64,000 nucleotides of DNA, taken from contig OY821521.1 of NCBI GenBank assembly GCA_963682025.1, positions 121,808,981 to 121,872,980 of the forward strand. Direction: 5' to 3'. This DNA comes from Cordilura impudica. Its lineage: Eukaryota > Arthropoda > Insecta > Diptera > Scathophagidae. The notes under the pieces were generated by a model. That model had not been told where the DNA came from. It saw only the letters and a list, made by a program, of their open reading frames with translations, and searched no databases. Below, piece by piece: positions 9,441 to 19,932 of this stretch. Every line of letters starts with the position of its first letter. The stretch's first letter is position 1. A program made the translations under genes and the position numbers.

Positions 9441-10378
9441 GTTGAAATTCGTATTTTCATTTATTCGATGTCGGGGCGGAAGCTCAGCAATGTTGTTTCT
9501 CCGTGGATTTTCTTTAAATTCATATTCACGAACTAAAGTATTCACAGGCCAGAAACCAGGGTTAACGATTTGCTCATAAAGATCGAACGGAACGGTTATT
9601 TTAAAAGATGTAATCCTTCTTGGTACGGAATAGGAAATTTATATATCATAACATCAGCTTTATAACTTAGTTTAGAGTTTATATAAAAGTTAATGTCATC
9701 AGTGGAGGTATCCGAAGATAGACGCGAAATAAAAATAGATTTTTTTGACGGTATTACTTTTAGATGTTTCGGTAACGCCTCTTCATTAGTTAAAGACGTA
9801 TTATTTAAAGATGGTAGCATTGCAGTTTTAGACATCAAAGGAGCAGTATTTGTAAAAGATTATATATTATCAGTTGTAAGTATCGATGATGCTTTATTAA
9901 AAGATGGTAGGACAGCATTTTGAGGCATCAAAGGAGAAGTAATTGTCGTAAGCATATATGCAGAATTCAGAGTTGTATGGATTGAAGAAGCAGTAGTATT
10001 ATCAGGGTTTTATCTATTCATGAATCTGGGTGACTTACGGCGATTTGGAGATGATAATTTAGGTGATTGGAGTCCATCCAATGACTTGAAATCATCGAAA
10101 AGCTTTCCATAAGAGTTTATTTGCCCGGATAAATTAGCAAAATGGTTTTGAATTTGCAAAAAATTGTTTTTAGTGCTTTGGAAGAAGCGGTAAAAATCAG
10201 CGCAAATTTTTTGACAGTCATTACAGCGCCAATGCAAGTTTTTATGCTTCGATACAGATTCGGCTACTAAACCAGATAAGTCACTGCATTTAAAGTGACA
10301 TACACCAAGACAAAACCAGCAGCTCATCATTCTCTCGTCATGACCTTCCAAAGAACAGCCTTTTTTTAAACATGCCAT
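9436..10378 (-). pseudogene. Family C ORF1 with PHD-type zinc finger
   Basis: An ATG at 10378 begins MACLKKGCS. Cys and His residues follow in a C-x9-C-x2-C-x4-H-x2-C pattern, then WRCNDC, which fits a PHD finger. PHD fingers are known in ORF1 of some CR1-group non-LTR elements and may aid chromatin or nucleic-acid binding. A stop at about 10010 ends the first frame. The C-terminal half continues in other frames to about 9436, with SKKSIFISRLSSDTSTDDI (RRM-like start) and PFDLYEQIVNPGFWPVN. ORF2 begins within a few bases of its end. Confidence 0.7.
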
Positions 10379-10484
10379 TTTAAGGGATTTAATTTAGTTT
10401 TATTGGGGATATAGATTTTTAAAATAACTGGCAGCACTTTTTGTTTATTAGGAATTGTTATTGTTGTTGTTTGGTTTTGCTATT

Positions 10485-10785
10485 GGTTTTTTTTTTGTGT
10501 TTTCTTTTTATGCTATGTTCTATTGAGTGTTATTTCTGTTAAGTATATTTTGTTGTTGTTAAATGTTTCGAATTTATTGGCTTATTGTTAGTAATTTTAT
10601 GTAGGAACTGTTGTTGTTTTTTTAAAATAAGTTATTTGAAATATTGCTATTGTGTTTTTTTGTATTTTCTTTTTGTAAGTGTTCTATTGAGTAAGTGTAA
10701 TTTCTGTTTAGTGTATTTTATTGTTGTAAAATGTTATGAATTTGACAATTTAGTTGTTTATTGTTGGTAATTTCGTGTATTGAAG
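10485..10785. repeat. Two imperfect T-rich direct repeats
   Basis: Two copies about 165 bp apart share the order TTTTTGT-TATTTTC, GTTCTATTGAGT, ATTTCTGTT-AGTATATT and TTATTG-TAGTAATTT. They lie directly 5' of the family C ORF1 (minus strand), so they are probably part of its leader. Confidence 0.5.
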
Positions 10786-11062
10786 AAAGAAATTATTTTT
10801 TTATAAAACAAATATTTAAAAATTGCGGCCTTTAAAATAAGCTTTTTAAATTGATTTTTTTTTTTTGACAAACCAGAAATAATTAAACGGATTTTTAAGC
10901 ATTAAACACAAAATTATAAATTCTTTAATACAAAAGTTATTGACGAAAAACACGGAGCACAATTCAAGATAAACTGTCTTACACGAAGGTTGTAGGCGAC
11001 TACTACACACATACTCCTAACACATACTTTACGGTTCACACAAATTCAATAACCCAAATATT

Positions 11063-11370
11063 TTCTGCACACTTAACAGCAAATGCAATAACCAAAATAT
11101 TTAACAAAAACACTTCCGACACGCTTAACAACAAACACAATAAATTCTTTAAACCCGATTTAGACACAAAGAAAAGAATAAAATTACAACCTAGTTTAAG
11201 TTATCAAATAAGCATATTCTGCACACTTAACAACAAATGCAATAACCCAAATTTTTAACAAAAACACATCCGACACGCTTAACAACAAACACAATAAATT
11301 CTTTAAACCCAATTTAGACACAAAGAAAAGAATAAAATTACAACCTAGTTTAAGTTATCAAATAAGCAAA
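11063..11370. repeat. Tandem 154-bp repeat in the 5' region of family C
   Basis: 11063-11216 and 11217-11370 are about 97% identical head-to-tail copies beginning TTCTGCACACTTAAC. A partial, more diverged third copy seems to precede them. Tandem promoter-bearing monomers occur at the 5' ends of several non-LTR families; the position upstream of ORF1 suggests the same, but promoter activity is inference. Confidence 0.8.
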
Positions 11371-11529
11371 TTTTTTTTTATTAATATTTAATATTCAGTA
11401 AATGTTCTCACACAATTTTATTAATTTTAAATAGTAAGCAAATTGTATTGAGTCTAATTGAAAATATTGTATAAAATTAAATGATTTGCCAATAAAAATT
11501 TAGTTCTGTTCTGAAGTGCAAATAAACTC

Positions 11530-13140
11530 GCTTTCTTCTATTAGCTCTCAATTTAGCGAATTCTTTGAAACACTGGGCGAAAAATTCAATGCCGCCTGCG
11601 ATCACAATGCTAAACATCCACACTGGGGCTCCCGCCTCATAAGCCTAGAGGAAGGCAACTCTGTAATGTCGTAATGCAACAACGGGATCTCAACTTTATT
11701 TCACCAAGACAACCTAAACACTGGTCTACAGAGTTAAAGAACAGATCTAATAGATTTTGGTATAACTAAGCACATTAGGAGAAATCTAATTTCGGCAGAG
11801 TCAAGTTCAGATCTTTCCTCGGACCATTCCCGTCACATTCTGCCTTCGAGAGGATCCCATTTATAATCCTCAGGAAGAAAAATTGGTTAAAGTTTCGCAA
11901 ATAAATATCCAGTCACATTGACACCAAATCTTCCCTAGAGAATGAAGGGGACACTGGCATTGACTTTAAATTGCATATGTTTAATTCAACTATAACAACT
12001 GCTGTGGAGGTTTCCACTTCTACTTATAGTGTAGCCCTAAATTGCCTACACACGATAAGCAACAGCCAAAATCTGTGACGCCAATCCCATCGATCCCTTG
12101 CAGCAAAGTCTAGACTCAATTTAAGTGTAAAAAAAAAACTGGGAGAAGCATGGAGACAAGTCGAAACAAGAAATCTAGACTCTTATCTAGAAAAACTTTC
12201 TCCTGGCTGTTCTAAACATCATTCTCTATGGAAATAAAAAAAATTTATACCGCCAATTTTAGGCGAATTTTCACTTAGGCTATCTAGTGGTAACTGGACA
12301 CGTAGTGGCAAACAAAGCTGAAACATTTGCTGAGCATTTAAGTCTTGTTTGTGAGCCAAATCCATGCTCAAATTTTTACATATTGAAAATAATTCCTGTA
12401 CATATTGAATATAATCAGGCCACAGTAAACCCAATCACGCTCACCTCCCATGAGTTGTGCAATGTTATCGAAATTTAATTAGATCTTAAAAAAGCGCCCG
12501 GATGTAATCTAATTTACCCAAAAATGATTAAATGTCTACCTATGACAGCAATAGTACCTCCTTTTTCAACGAAATGCTTCAGAATGGCTACTTTCATTGG
12601 AAAACCTAACAGATTATGATCCACAAACCTGGTAAAGATAAAACCACTTGCTTCATATTATATACTTGAAGTATTCTTCCGTGTATATCTAAACTATTCG
12701 AAAAACTGCTCTTGACAAAAATTATGCCTTATCTTACCGAAAATGATGGGATACCAACACACCAGTTTGGCTTTCGTAAAGAACATGGCACAATTGAACA
12801 GGTAAATCACATAACGGTTCAGATAAGACGAACATTAAAGATAGGAATTATTTTTCGGCTATCTTCTCAGACGTTGCCCAAATATTCGATAAAGTATGGT
12901 ACGAGGGTCTGCTGTATAATATACGAAATATAGTTCCATCAAATTGCCACAGGATTCTGGAATCGTATCTAACTAATAGAAGTTTCCGAGTAAAATACAA
13001 AAGTCACACCTCTGATGACTTTAAAATCAAAGCAGGTGTTTCTCAGGGAAGTGTCCTAGATCCTACTTTCTATATAGTTTTTACATCAGATATACCAACG
13101 GACCACCGATTAACAACAGATGATACAGCCATTATTAGCA
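11530..13140 (+). pseudogene. Jockey-type ORF2 relic
   Basis: Fragments in all three plus frames follow the Jockey order. An endonuclease segment reads CDHNAKHPHWGSRLIS (expected GD[FY]NAKH). A linker block reads KKAPGCNLIYPKMIK. The reverse transcriptase shows SKLFEKLLLTKIMPYL, HQFGFRKEHGTIEQVN, VSQGSVLDPTFY and SDIP-then-DDTAI, with one base of the FADD motif missing. Frameshifts are frequent, so the copy is old. Downstream it breaks off near 13140 before the thumb. Confidence 0.75.
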
Positions 13141-13189
13141 TTTTTGTTATTTATGTAATTAATAGTAGTATTTAAAATAATTTAATTTC

Positions 13190-14120
13190 TCTAAAGATGT
13201 TTTACAAATAGATATAAATATCCTAGGGATCTATAACATATTATTTCTTATATAGCTAACAATATTTCTTTTAAAAACATTAAAATTTCTTCCGTTCTTA
13301 ATTCTTTATCTATTATAAACCCAAGATATTTCATACTATCAACTTTTTCTATTAATTCGTTATTTATTTTAAATACCGGTTCGGTTCGCTTTTCATGTTA
13401 ATTTCCATTAGTTCTGTTTTATTCTCACTTAGTTTTAATTAATTCATGTTTAACCAATTATTTAGAGTTTTCATGTCTTCTGTTAAGTTCATGTGATATT
13501 GTTAATTTGTGCTTGCATCTGTAGAAATTTAAAGTATCATCCGCATATAGTACTATTATACATTTGTTTATAATGTTTGGCATATCATTTATGTAAATAA
13601 TAAATAATACTGCTCCCAGAATTGAACCCTGTGGCACTCCGAATCCATTACTTATCGGGTTTGATCTAACACCATTAACCTTTGTGATTTGTCTTCTACA
13701 TATATGTAAGATATGATTTAAACCATTCCAATTCGTTTCCTGTAATACCGTACATATTTAGTTTTTGTATAAATATGTTTCTATCCATTGTTTCAAAGGT
13801 TCTTTTAAAAAATTGCCATAATTTTTTGATTTTTCTCTACAAGTTTCCAACGATTTATAACGTACGAAAATTGCCTACGAAAACCAGATTGGTATTTTGA
13901 AACTTTTTCTACAATTTTCTCACATGTCTTTAGGGTATTTATTGGGCGAAACTCTTTAAATTTTTTTGTTTTAGCAATTTTTTCAATTGCGTTACCACTG
14001 ATTCTTTCCCGTTATCGGGGATAATTCCAGTTTCTAGTGATTTGTTCATTAAATTTAGCATAATATTGCCTGTTACGTTCCAGTTATCTAGTATAATTTT
14101 TAGTGATACATTATTGTAGT
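13190..14120 (-). pseudogene. Family D reverse transcriptase relic
   Basis: The minus strand reads YQSGFRR (about 13900), GFGVPQGSILGAVLF and INDMP (13590-13660), VLYADDTLNF (about 13530), SENKTELMEIN (13410) and MKYLGFIIDKELR (about 13310). These are the palm and thumb motifs of a non-LTR reverse transcriptase. It has several stops and frameshifts. The matching endonuclease piece probably lies at 15146-15440, separated by a mariner fragment and a hairpin element. Confidence 0.7.
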
Positions 14121-14129
14121 CAGGATTCG

Positions 14130-14790
14130 CCGTCCATTGTTATTCCCTTTTGAAGGTAATCGATGTGGGTTATCCCGCGTGCATCCCAAAAACTGTTGCC
14201 TTCACTTTATTGGCCGACAAACTTACCTTATCCTTCTTCTGAGCCGGTTCACCCGGAGAAACCCATTGCTTAGACTGCTGCTTGGTCTCCGGAGTGTTGT
14301 AATGGATCCAAGTTTCATCCACAGTTACAAGACGCCGCAAAAACTCATTTGAATTGTGGTTAAACAATTCCAAACAATCCTTTGAAGTTGTCACACGATT
14401 ACGTTTATGGTCAATTCAGAGCAAACGCGTCACACATCTTGCAGACAGCTTTCTTAAACACAACTTATCATTTAAAATAGAAACCACACTGGCATATGAA
14501 ATGCGTATGGCATCAACAATCTCACGCACTTTTACTCTTCTATCGGCCAACACCATATCGTGGAATTTTTCGACATTTTCGGGTGTATTGACCTCAATTG
14601 GCCGTCCAGAACGTTCAGCGTCATTTGTATTTGTGCGACCACAGCGAAAGTCAGTAAACCCATTTTTTTACCATCGAAATCGATGGGGAAGAGTCCACAT
14701 AGTATTTATCAAGCTTTTCCTTGGGTTGATTGACGGTTTTTTCCCCCCCAAAAAATAATGTTTAATGAGCACTCGAAATTCACTTTAAAT
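14130..14790 (-). pseudogene. Mariner transposase, N-terminal and central part
   Basis: The minus strand begins with LIKHYFLGGKK, typical of the mariner N-terminus. It continues through a helix-turn-helix region (ERSGRPIEVNTPENVEKF, HDMVLADRRVKVREIVDA), then VTVDETWIHYNTPETKQQSK with the first catalytic aspartate of the DDD triad, and the SANKVKATVFG block. Stops at about 14672 and 14405 and a frameshift break it. The piece ends near 14130, shortly after the second catalytic region should start, so the C-terminal third is absent. I found no clear terminal inverted repeats. It interrupts family D sequence. Confidence 0.85.
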
Positions 14791-15050
14791 TCCATTTAAA
14801 AAAAAAAACACGAATTTGTATGTTTTGAACAGTTGTAAATTACGAAGTAAATGAAACTTGCTCAAAATTTTATAGTAGTCTATTAACAGGTGGTGCTTCA
14901 TGGGAGCAGTGTTGCATTTCATATAACTACTATTGCCAAAATATTGGTTAAAATGATATGCTATTTGACAGTTCTCCTTATATTCTATTTGGTTAAATAT
15001 CACAGATTGAATCACAGTTTTGTTCTTTTTAAGTACTAAGGGCCGTATGC
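14791..15050. other. Unassigned AT-rich spacer
   Basis: Follows the 5' end of the mariner frame and precedes the hairpin. No convincing coding signal; the small open frame here has no recognisable motif. Confidence 0.4.
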
Positions 15051-15145
15051 AAAAAAATTAAAGTGTACTTCAAGTAGACTTTATTGTATGTTTTTCATAC
15101 AAAATTTGTTAATAAAGTCTACTTGAAGTACACTTTAATTTTTTT
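15051..15145. repeat. Perfect palindromic hairpin (MITE-like)
   Basis: Arms 15051-15085 and 15111-15145 are exact 35-bp inverse complements separated by a 25-bp loop. A GGGCCGTATGC word immediately precedes the left arm, as at the end of some TIR elements, but its mirror is absent on the right, so one end may be lost. Confidence 0.8.
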
Positions 15146-15440
15146 GTTCATCATTTTCGTTATTAAATTCTATTATTATATCTATTGATTCATGATCTGC
15201 TATCTTATTTTTATTATTATTTTTTACTGTTATTTTGTTGTTATTCTTTATGACGTAATTAATTAATATTCTAGAGTTTGCTGTTATTCTTGTATATTCC
15301 GAGACAATTTGTGTAAGGCCATTATCATGTAGAATACACTCAATTTTGTTTTTGTATGTTCCTTCTTTGCACCAGTCTAAGTTGAAGCTATTACAATTTC
15401 ACAGCCTTGGCTATCAAGTTCTTCTAAAGTTTCTTCAAAG
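15146..15440 (-). pseudogene. Endonuclease C-terminal fragment, probably family D
   Basis: The minus strand reads NLDWCKEGTYKNKIE, ILHDNGLTQIV, TRITANSRILINYVI and KIADHESIDIIIEF, the last containing the catalytic Asp-His of EEP endonucleases. One stop near 15385 breaks it. Same strand and expected order relative to the reverse transcriptase at 13190-14120. Confidence 0.6.
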
Positions 15441-15479
15441 GCTTCAAAAAATCGATTTACCTTCAATTTGTTGAAGTCC

Positions 15480-15985
15480 AACATACTGGCCTACAGACCT
15501 TTAAAAGAAACCAGACTTAATGGACTTCGTCGTTTACTCTGAAATCTCCAGTCAATTCCTTCATGTTACAAATGAATTTAGTGATGACTTAAGCTGCGAT
15601 CACTCTCCAATTATTGTAAATTTTAATACATATCTATATTCAAGGTCTACAAAATACAAAGTTATTAACAGCAGGACCGATTTAAAATCTTTTTGTACTT
15701 GGATTGAAAGAAATACTAATTAAAACATCCCCATTAAATCGCCAACTAAATTAGATGAAGTTGTTGAGACGTTCAATAACTTAATTCATGAAGCTGGTTC
15801 TTTATCAATACCAACTGAGCAATCAAATTTGAATAACGATAAGATTATTATAACTGCCGAAATAAGATCGATGATACGAAATAAAAGAAGACTCAAGCAA
15901 ATATGACAAAACAATAGGAATCCTAACGATAAGCGACTTTTAAATAAGATGACCAAATACCTTTGTTTACGTTTGAAGAGAGCTG
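15480..15985 (+). pseudogene. Family E non-LTR endonuclease end and linker
   Basis: The plus strand reads DFVVYSEISSQF, then LSCDHSPIIVNFN (catalytic DH block), then a linker with KLDEVVETFNNLIHEA and EIRSMIRNKRRLKQ, typical between endonuclease and reverse transcriptase of Jockey-like elements. A stop at 15721 interrupts it. It is abutted by an opposite-strand fragment at about 15986. Confidence 0.65.
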
Positions 15986-16260
15986 CCTCTGTGATATAAT
16001 ACTAAAGTTTAGTTGAAATTTTTCCCAGTTTGCTTTGTCTACGTTAAACCCTGATTGGGTATGGTTGTGGTTTATGGTAGTGTAGTTAGGGTTGAATTTG
16101 AATATGAATAGAATAATGATCACTGCCGTTTAATTGTGGATCAATTGCCCATGAAGTAAAGGGAGCTATTTCTGCAGAAACTGTGGTGAGGTCAACGTGA
16201 GTAAACGTAGATCGTGTTGAAAAATGAGTTGCAGACCCATAATTTGGTAAAATCATATTT
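15986..16260 (-). pseudogene. Family F non-LTR endonuclease end
   Basis: The minus strand reads LPNYGSATHFS, then FTHVDLTTVSAEI, WAIDPQLNGSDHYSIHI (catalytic DH) and FNVDKANWEKFQ, the transition to the linker. The last two blocks are separated by a frame change. The layout resembles I/Jockey-type endonucleases and differs from family E next to it. Confidence 0.65.
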
Positions 16261-16560
16261 GACTGCGTTAGCAGTTTTTCAATTCAATTTCAATTATATA
16301 TTCTTCCTTTATTTACATATTTTAACAAATTTGATATTTACAAATGAGATCTTATTTTTACATATAGATATTGCAACATATAACATATATGGTCTAAAGC
16401 TATTAAATAGTTTTTATTTTATTTCTTAATGATTTTTAAAGGAAAATGGATGGAAAAACCTTTATGTGATTTAATAGATTCAAATACTATCTGAAAATAT
16501 TTATGTGCTTATAGGTTTATTAAAAACAATAGACCTCTATAAGCAGATAATTTTCAATTT
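16261..16560. other. Unassigned AT-rich sequence
   Basis: No coding motif or repeat match seen. It may be 3' UTR of family G, whose C-terminal fragment ends just to the right. Confidence 0.4.
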
Positions 16561-16700
16561 AGTGATTTCTTTTTAATTTTACGTTATTTCTCTACATTCT
16601 CTTATCAGTGGATAAGAGGAATTTTCAATTTTGGGAAAGTAATTGGCAGTAATCCTTGTTATGAAATCGATAATTTTTTCAGAACCTGTTTCTTCATGAA
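16561..16700 (-). pseudogene. Family G C-terminal tail, downstream of the BEL1 insertion
   Basis: The minus strand reads HEETGSEKIIDFITRI and YFPKIE and ends at a stop near 16580. This resembles the C-terminal helix of Jockey/I reverse transcriptases that follows the QNKCL block. That block sits at about 27480-27510, on the other side of BEL1, with the same orientation. The last five bases (16696-16700, ATGAA) are the left target duplication of BEL1. Confidence 0.6.
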
Positions 16701-16737
16701 TGTTGTGGAGATGGCAACCCCGTCTTGAGTGCATTTT
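16701..16737 (+). repeat. BEL1 5' LTR, first part
   Basis: Matches the start of the 3' LTR at 27067 (TGTTGTGG...CAACCCCGTCTTGAGTGC) except for a 6-bp insertion. It is cut off by the family C element after GCATTT. Confidence 0.85.
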
Positions 16738-16789
16738 TGAATCCTCAAACTGATTCAAATGTTCCAAAAAACTAAAAGATCTTACTGGT

Positions 16790-17660
16790 GAAAATATTTC
16801 ATTAGTTTACCAAAACGTTCGTGGTCTGAGAACTAAACTGTCAACTTTATATATTGAAAGTTTCAACATAAGTCATCATATTATCGTATTTTCTGAAACT
16901 TGACTTAATCATACCTTTTTAAATATTGAAATATTTTGCAATTAATATAATATTTTTAGACGTGACCGTTGCAAAAAGATGAGTGGCGGTGGCATTCTTA
17001 TTGCTGTCTCAAGCATCTTATCATCTGAGGTTTTAATAATTGATAATTGTTTGATAATTGTTTGTTTTAATTAAATACAACCATAAAAAAATATTTGTTA
17101 CTTGCTCATACATCCTTCCATCGTCTCCGCAGTCTTTATATATTAGACATGGAGAGGCTATTAAATCTGTTCTACGTACTGCGAATCCGGATGACTCTGT
17201 TATTGTTCTTGGAGATTTCAATTTGCCTTCAATTTCGTGGAAGTTCTTACTGAAGAAAAATACTTTGTTCCGACCAAATCAAATGATAAATGTGATGAGC
17301 TTTTTAATATATTTTTTTTTGATTTACATCTTTTTCAATTAAATGGAATTCTTAATGATCATTCAAATTTATTGGATTTAATATTTGTTAATGAAGTTAC
17401 TGAATGTTTGGATATCACCCTACTATTGAAGTAAATTTATCCATTCCATCTGGACTTGTAGACACACCTAAAAAAAGTGTTAAAGTTTTTTGTTTCGCTC
17501 AAACGAATTACACTATGTTTAATGAACTTATAAATAATACAAACTGGCATGATTTATTATCGTTATCTACTCGTACAACTCGTGCCATTGATCAAATGAC
17601 TGAAGCTTTCTATAACAAGATGTATTCTTTTATTGTCATGTGTTCCTAAAAAATTTTTGA
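16790..17660 (+). pseudogene. Family C endonuclease (second copy)
   Basis: Plus-strand blocks in order: LVYQNVRGLRTKLS, IIVFSET (catalytic E), MSGGGILIAV, an IVLGDFNLPSISW motif (17195-17240), LLDLIFVNE, HPTIEVNLSI and the NWHDLLS linker. Several frameshifts (near 17055, 17240, 17420) spread it over three frames. The same order is found on the minus strand at 8500-9440. Confidence 0.8.
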
Positions 17661-17805
17661 AAAAGCTTTCTGGACCGCCTTGGAAACTGGCTAGTGTCAA
17701 GAATAAAAAAAATATAAGAAAACTGGATCTCTTGTTGATCATGGAAAATACTCCATTTGTCGTGCCGAACATAATACTCTGAATAATTCATGTTATTTAA
17801 ACTAT

Positions 17806-18513
17806 TTGAACAAAATGAAAAATAATATTAAACGAAATCCGAAGTCATTCTACAAATTTGTTAACTCTAAGAGAAAAAGTAAGGGCTATCTTGCTGTATG
17901 CAATTTATTTGCTGACTTCTTCTCTACTACTTACTCCGATGCAACTTTTGATGATTCTAATATCTGCTCATATTCACTGACTGCTACTCAAATTATATCC
18001 ATTCCTTCTCTTGCTATATATGTGATTTCTAATGAATTGAAAAATCTTAATTTTCCTGCAACAGTGGTCCAGATAAAATTCCGTCCTGTATTTTAATAAA
18101 ATGTGCTGATGTTTTAGCTGTACCATTAACACTCATGTTTAATACCTCAATTAACTACGGCTATTTTCCCATTACGTGGAAGGATTCATTCATTATTCTG
18201 CTATTCAAATCTGGTAACGTGGAATTGCTAAATTAAGTATTATACCTAAAATGGTTTCCAAAAAAGATGTTCAACCTCTACAAATCTATTACAATTTACA
18301 ATTGTCAACCGTTGTTTCCTGGAACGCAAACAAACAGATGCAATTTATACTGACTTCAGCAAGACTTTTGATAAAGTCAATCATAAACTTCTTCTTAAGA
18401 AATTACATATGATGGGATTTTCAAATCTTTGCGCAAAGTGAATACATTCTTATTTAACCAATAGAACACAAAAAATATGTTTTAAAAATGTTACTTCAAA
18501 GTCGATAGATGTA
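17806..18513 (+). pseudogene. Family C linker and reverse transcriptase fingers (second copy)
   Basis: Starts LNKMKNNIKRNPKSFYKFVNS, matching the first copy's NKMKEDFNRDPKAFYNFVNS. Fingers motifs follow in mixed frames (GPDKIPSCIL-like near 18070, NYGYFPITWK near 18160, QTDAIYTDFSKTFDKVNHK near 18330). Small deletions remove the segment between IIPKM and the TDFSK motif. Confidence 0.75.
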
Positions 18514-19437
18514 ATGTCGGGAGTACCACAAGGCAGCCATCTTGGACCGCTTCTTTTTTCTTTATTTATAAACGATCTTCCGAATGCTATTCGTTTTTCA
18601 AACATCTTGATGTATGCGGATGATGTCAAAATTTTCTTCTGTTATAATCAACACTCTGATCATGTTTTTCTCCAAAATGATTTGAATTCATTTTATTCTT
18701 GGTGTAATTTAAATTTAATGGAGCTAAGCCTTAAAAAGTGTAAACATATGCGTTTCGTCAGAAAGAGGCCGATATCTGTCAACTATGTGCTGGGTGATTA
18801 TTGTCTCGATAAAGTAGATAACTTTATAGATCTTGGTGTTTTATTGGATCATAAACTGAGCTTTATTCCTCATATAACAATTAGTGTCAACAGAGCCAGA
18901 GGTGTACTTGGTTACATAAAACGTTGGGTTAAAGAGTTTAGTGATCCCTATGTCACCAAAACTTTATATACGTCACTTGTGAGACCTATCCTGGAATATG
19001 CTTCTATAATTTCGGACCCGATCTACCAAATGCATGCCCACGGTCTAGAATCTGTGCATAAACAATTCCTTTTGTTTTGTCTTCGGAGTTTAAACTTCAA
19101 TCCAAGTAATCTTCCATCCTATACCAGCAGACTTGCCCTTATTAATGTACCAACTTTAAAAAGCCGGAGAACTAAGCTAAATGTTTCATTTCTCCTTAAT
19201 ATAATTAATGGTGATGTTTGTTCTGGTTTCCTGATTAACAATATATCATTCAACATTCCTCAACGTCCAACACGTTACTTCTCACCTTTATCTATACAGT
19301 TCTATAGAGCTAATTATGCAAATGCAGACCCTCTCAGGAGAATGTGTATTCAATTTAATGAACCTTATAGATTTATTAATTTCTCATTAAATACTAATCT
19401 AATTAAAAGTAAAATACTATGCTTTCTAAATTCATGA
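18514..19437 (+). CDS. Family C reverse transcriptase palm, thumb and C-terminus (open fragment)
   Basis: An open run of 307 residues contains SGVPQGSHLGPLLFSLFIND, the catalytic LMYADDVKIF, LKKCKHMRF, FIDLGVLLDHKLSF, NRARGVLGYIKRW, TSLVRPILEYASII and the family's terminal FSLNTNLIKSKILCFLNS before a stop. It is the only copy showing this region uninterrupted and was used to locate the break in the minus-strand copy. The frame's start is arbitrary. Confidence 0.85.
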   Translation: MSGVPQGSHLGPLLFSLFINDLPNAIRFSNILMYADDVKIFFCYNQHSDHVFLQNDLNSFYSWCNLNLMELSLKKCKHMRFVRKRPISVNYVLGDYCLDKVDNFIDLGVLLDHKLSFIPHITISVNRARGVLGYIKRWVKEFSDPYVTKTLYTSLVRPILEYASIISDPIYQMHAHGLESVHKQFLLFCLRSLNFNPSNLPSYTSRLALINVPTLKSRRTKLNVSFLLNIINGDVCSGFLINNISFNIPQRPTRYFSPLSIQFYRANYANADPLRRMCIQFNEPYRFINFSLNTNLIKSKILCFLNS

Positions 19438-19526
19438 ATAGCTATGTACTAAAATTAATTTCAAAATGTTTTTCTTTGTAAATAGTCTGCAAGGATTAAT
19501 TTCATAGACCAATATACGAATAAATA

Positions 19527-19871
19527 AATATGTTTTGTTACATTCATTGGTAGTTGTATTAGTAACATTTAATTTTTGTATTTGTATATGCATTTTGTGT
19601 ATAACAAAATATAACGGCTCTTAGTTCTTGCTTTGTATATGATGAAGCTTAAAAGGCTTTGAAATTTTATAATCACGCTATTCTATGCCAAGGCATAAAA
19701 CAAAAACAATTAATTTAAGTTTGTAATCTAACCTCTAATTTTGTAAGTTTAATTTTAGAGAATAAACACAACGAACAACTGTTCATACTTCACAAATAAA
19801 ATCAGTTTGCCCGTTTTGTGAATTGTTTGTTCTGGCTTACACAGGGTCAGGCATTGTGGCAGTTTGCCACA
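19527..19871 (+). repeat. BEL1 5' LTR, second part
   Basis: Matches 27113-27452 from ATGTTTTG to GCCACA, with several indels. One is a stretch near 19690-19780 that the 3' LTR lacks, and the 3' LTR has one near 27185-27245 that this copy lacks. The two LTRs are well diverged, so the insertion is old. Confidence 0.85.
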
Positions 19872-19932
19872 AATTTTATTCTGTACTTGTGTAGACAGCC
19901 ATTTGGTGAATGTTATAATTACAGTCAAGTAA

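Larger units (their letters stand above)
4165..11510 (-). mobile_element. Family C non-LTR retrotransposon, near full length, split by family B
   Basis: Reading right to left: a repeat-rich 5' region (10380-11510), ORF1 with a PHD finger (10378-9436), ORF2 endonuclease and reverse transcriptase (9440-7242), then after a break the end of the reverse transcriptase (5047-4307), a 3' UTR and a tail of AATAAA/AAAAATA units near 4165-4200. The 3' UTR matches that of the second family C copy at 19440-19526. The break at 5048-7241 is a family B element in the opposite orientation. The 5' boundary near 11510 is approximate; no target duplication was identified. Confidence 0.75.
16738..19526 (+). mobile_element. 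Family C non-LTR element, second copy, 5'-truncated
   Basis: Begins near the start of the endonuclease and ends with the family C 3' UTR and an AATAAATAAAT tail. It sits inside the BEL1 5' LTR. About 20 bp of LTR between the two junctions is missing and no target duplication is visible, which suggests integration with a small target deletion. Against the minus-strand copy (4165-11510) it lacks ORF1. Confidence 0.85.

Noticed and set aside
10440..10800. Plus-strand 61-codon cysteine-containing frame
   Set aside because: Arises from T-rich direct repeats in the family C leader; no conserved features.
14137..14758. Two plus-strand open frames of 71 and 134 codons
   Set aside because: Antisense of the mariner transposase, which has recognisable conserved motifs on the minus strand.
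16701..16737. Independent solo LTR fragment
   Set aside because: It is the first part of the BEL1 5' LTR; the ATGAA duplication and the remainder at 19527 prove the link.
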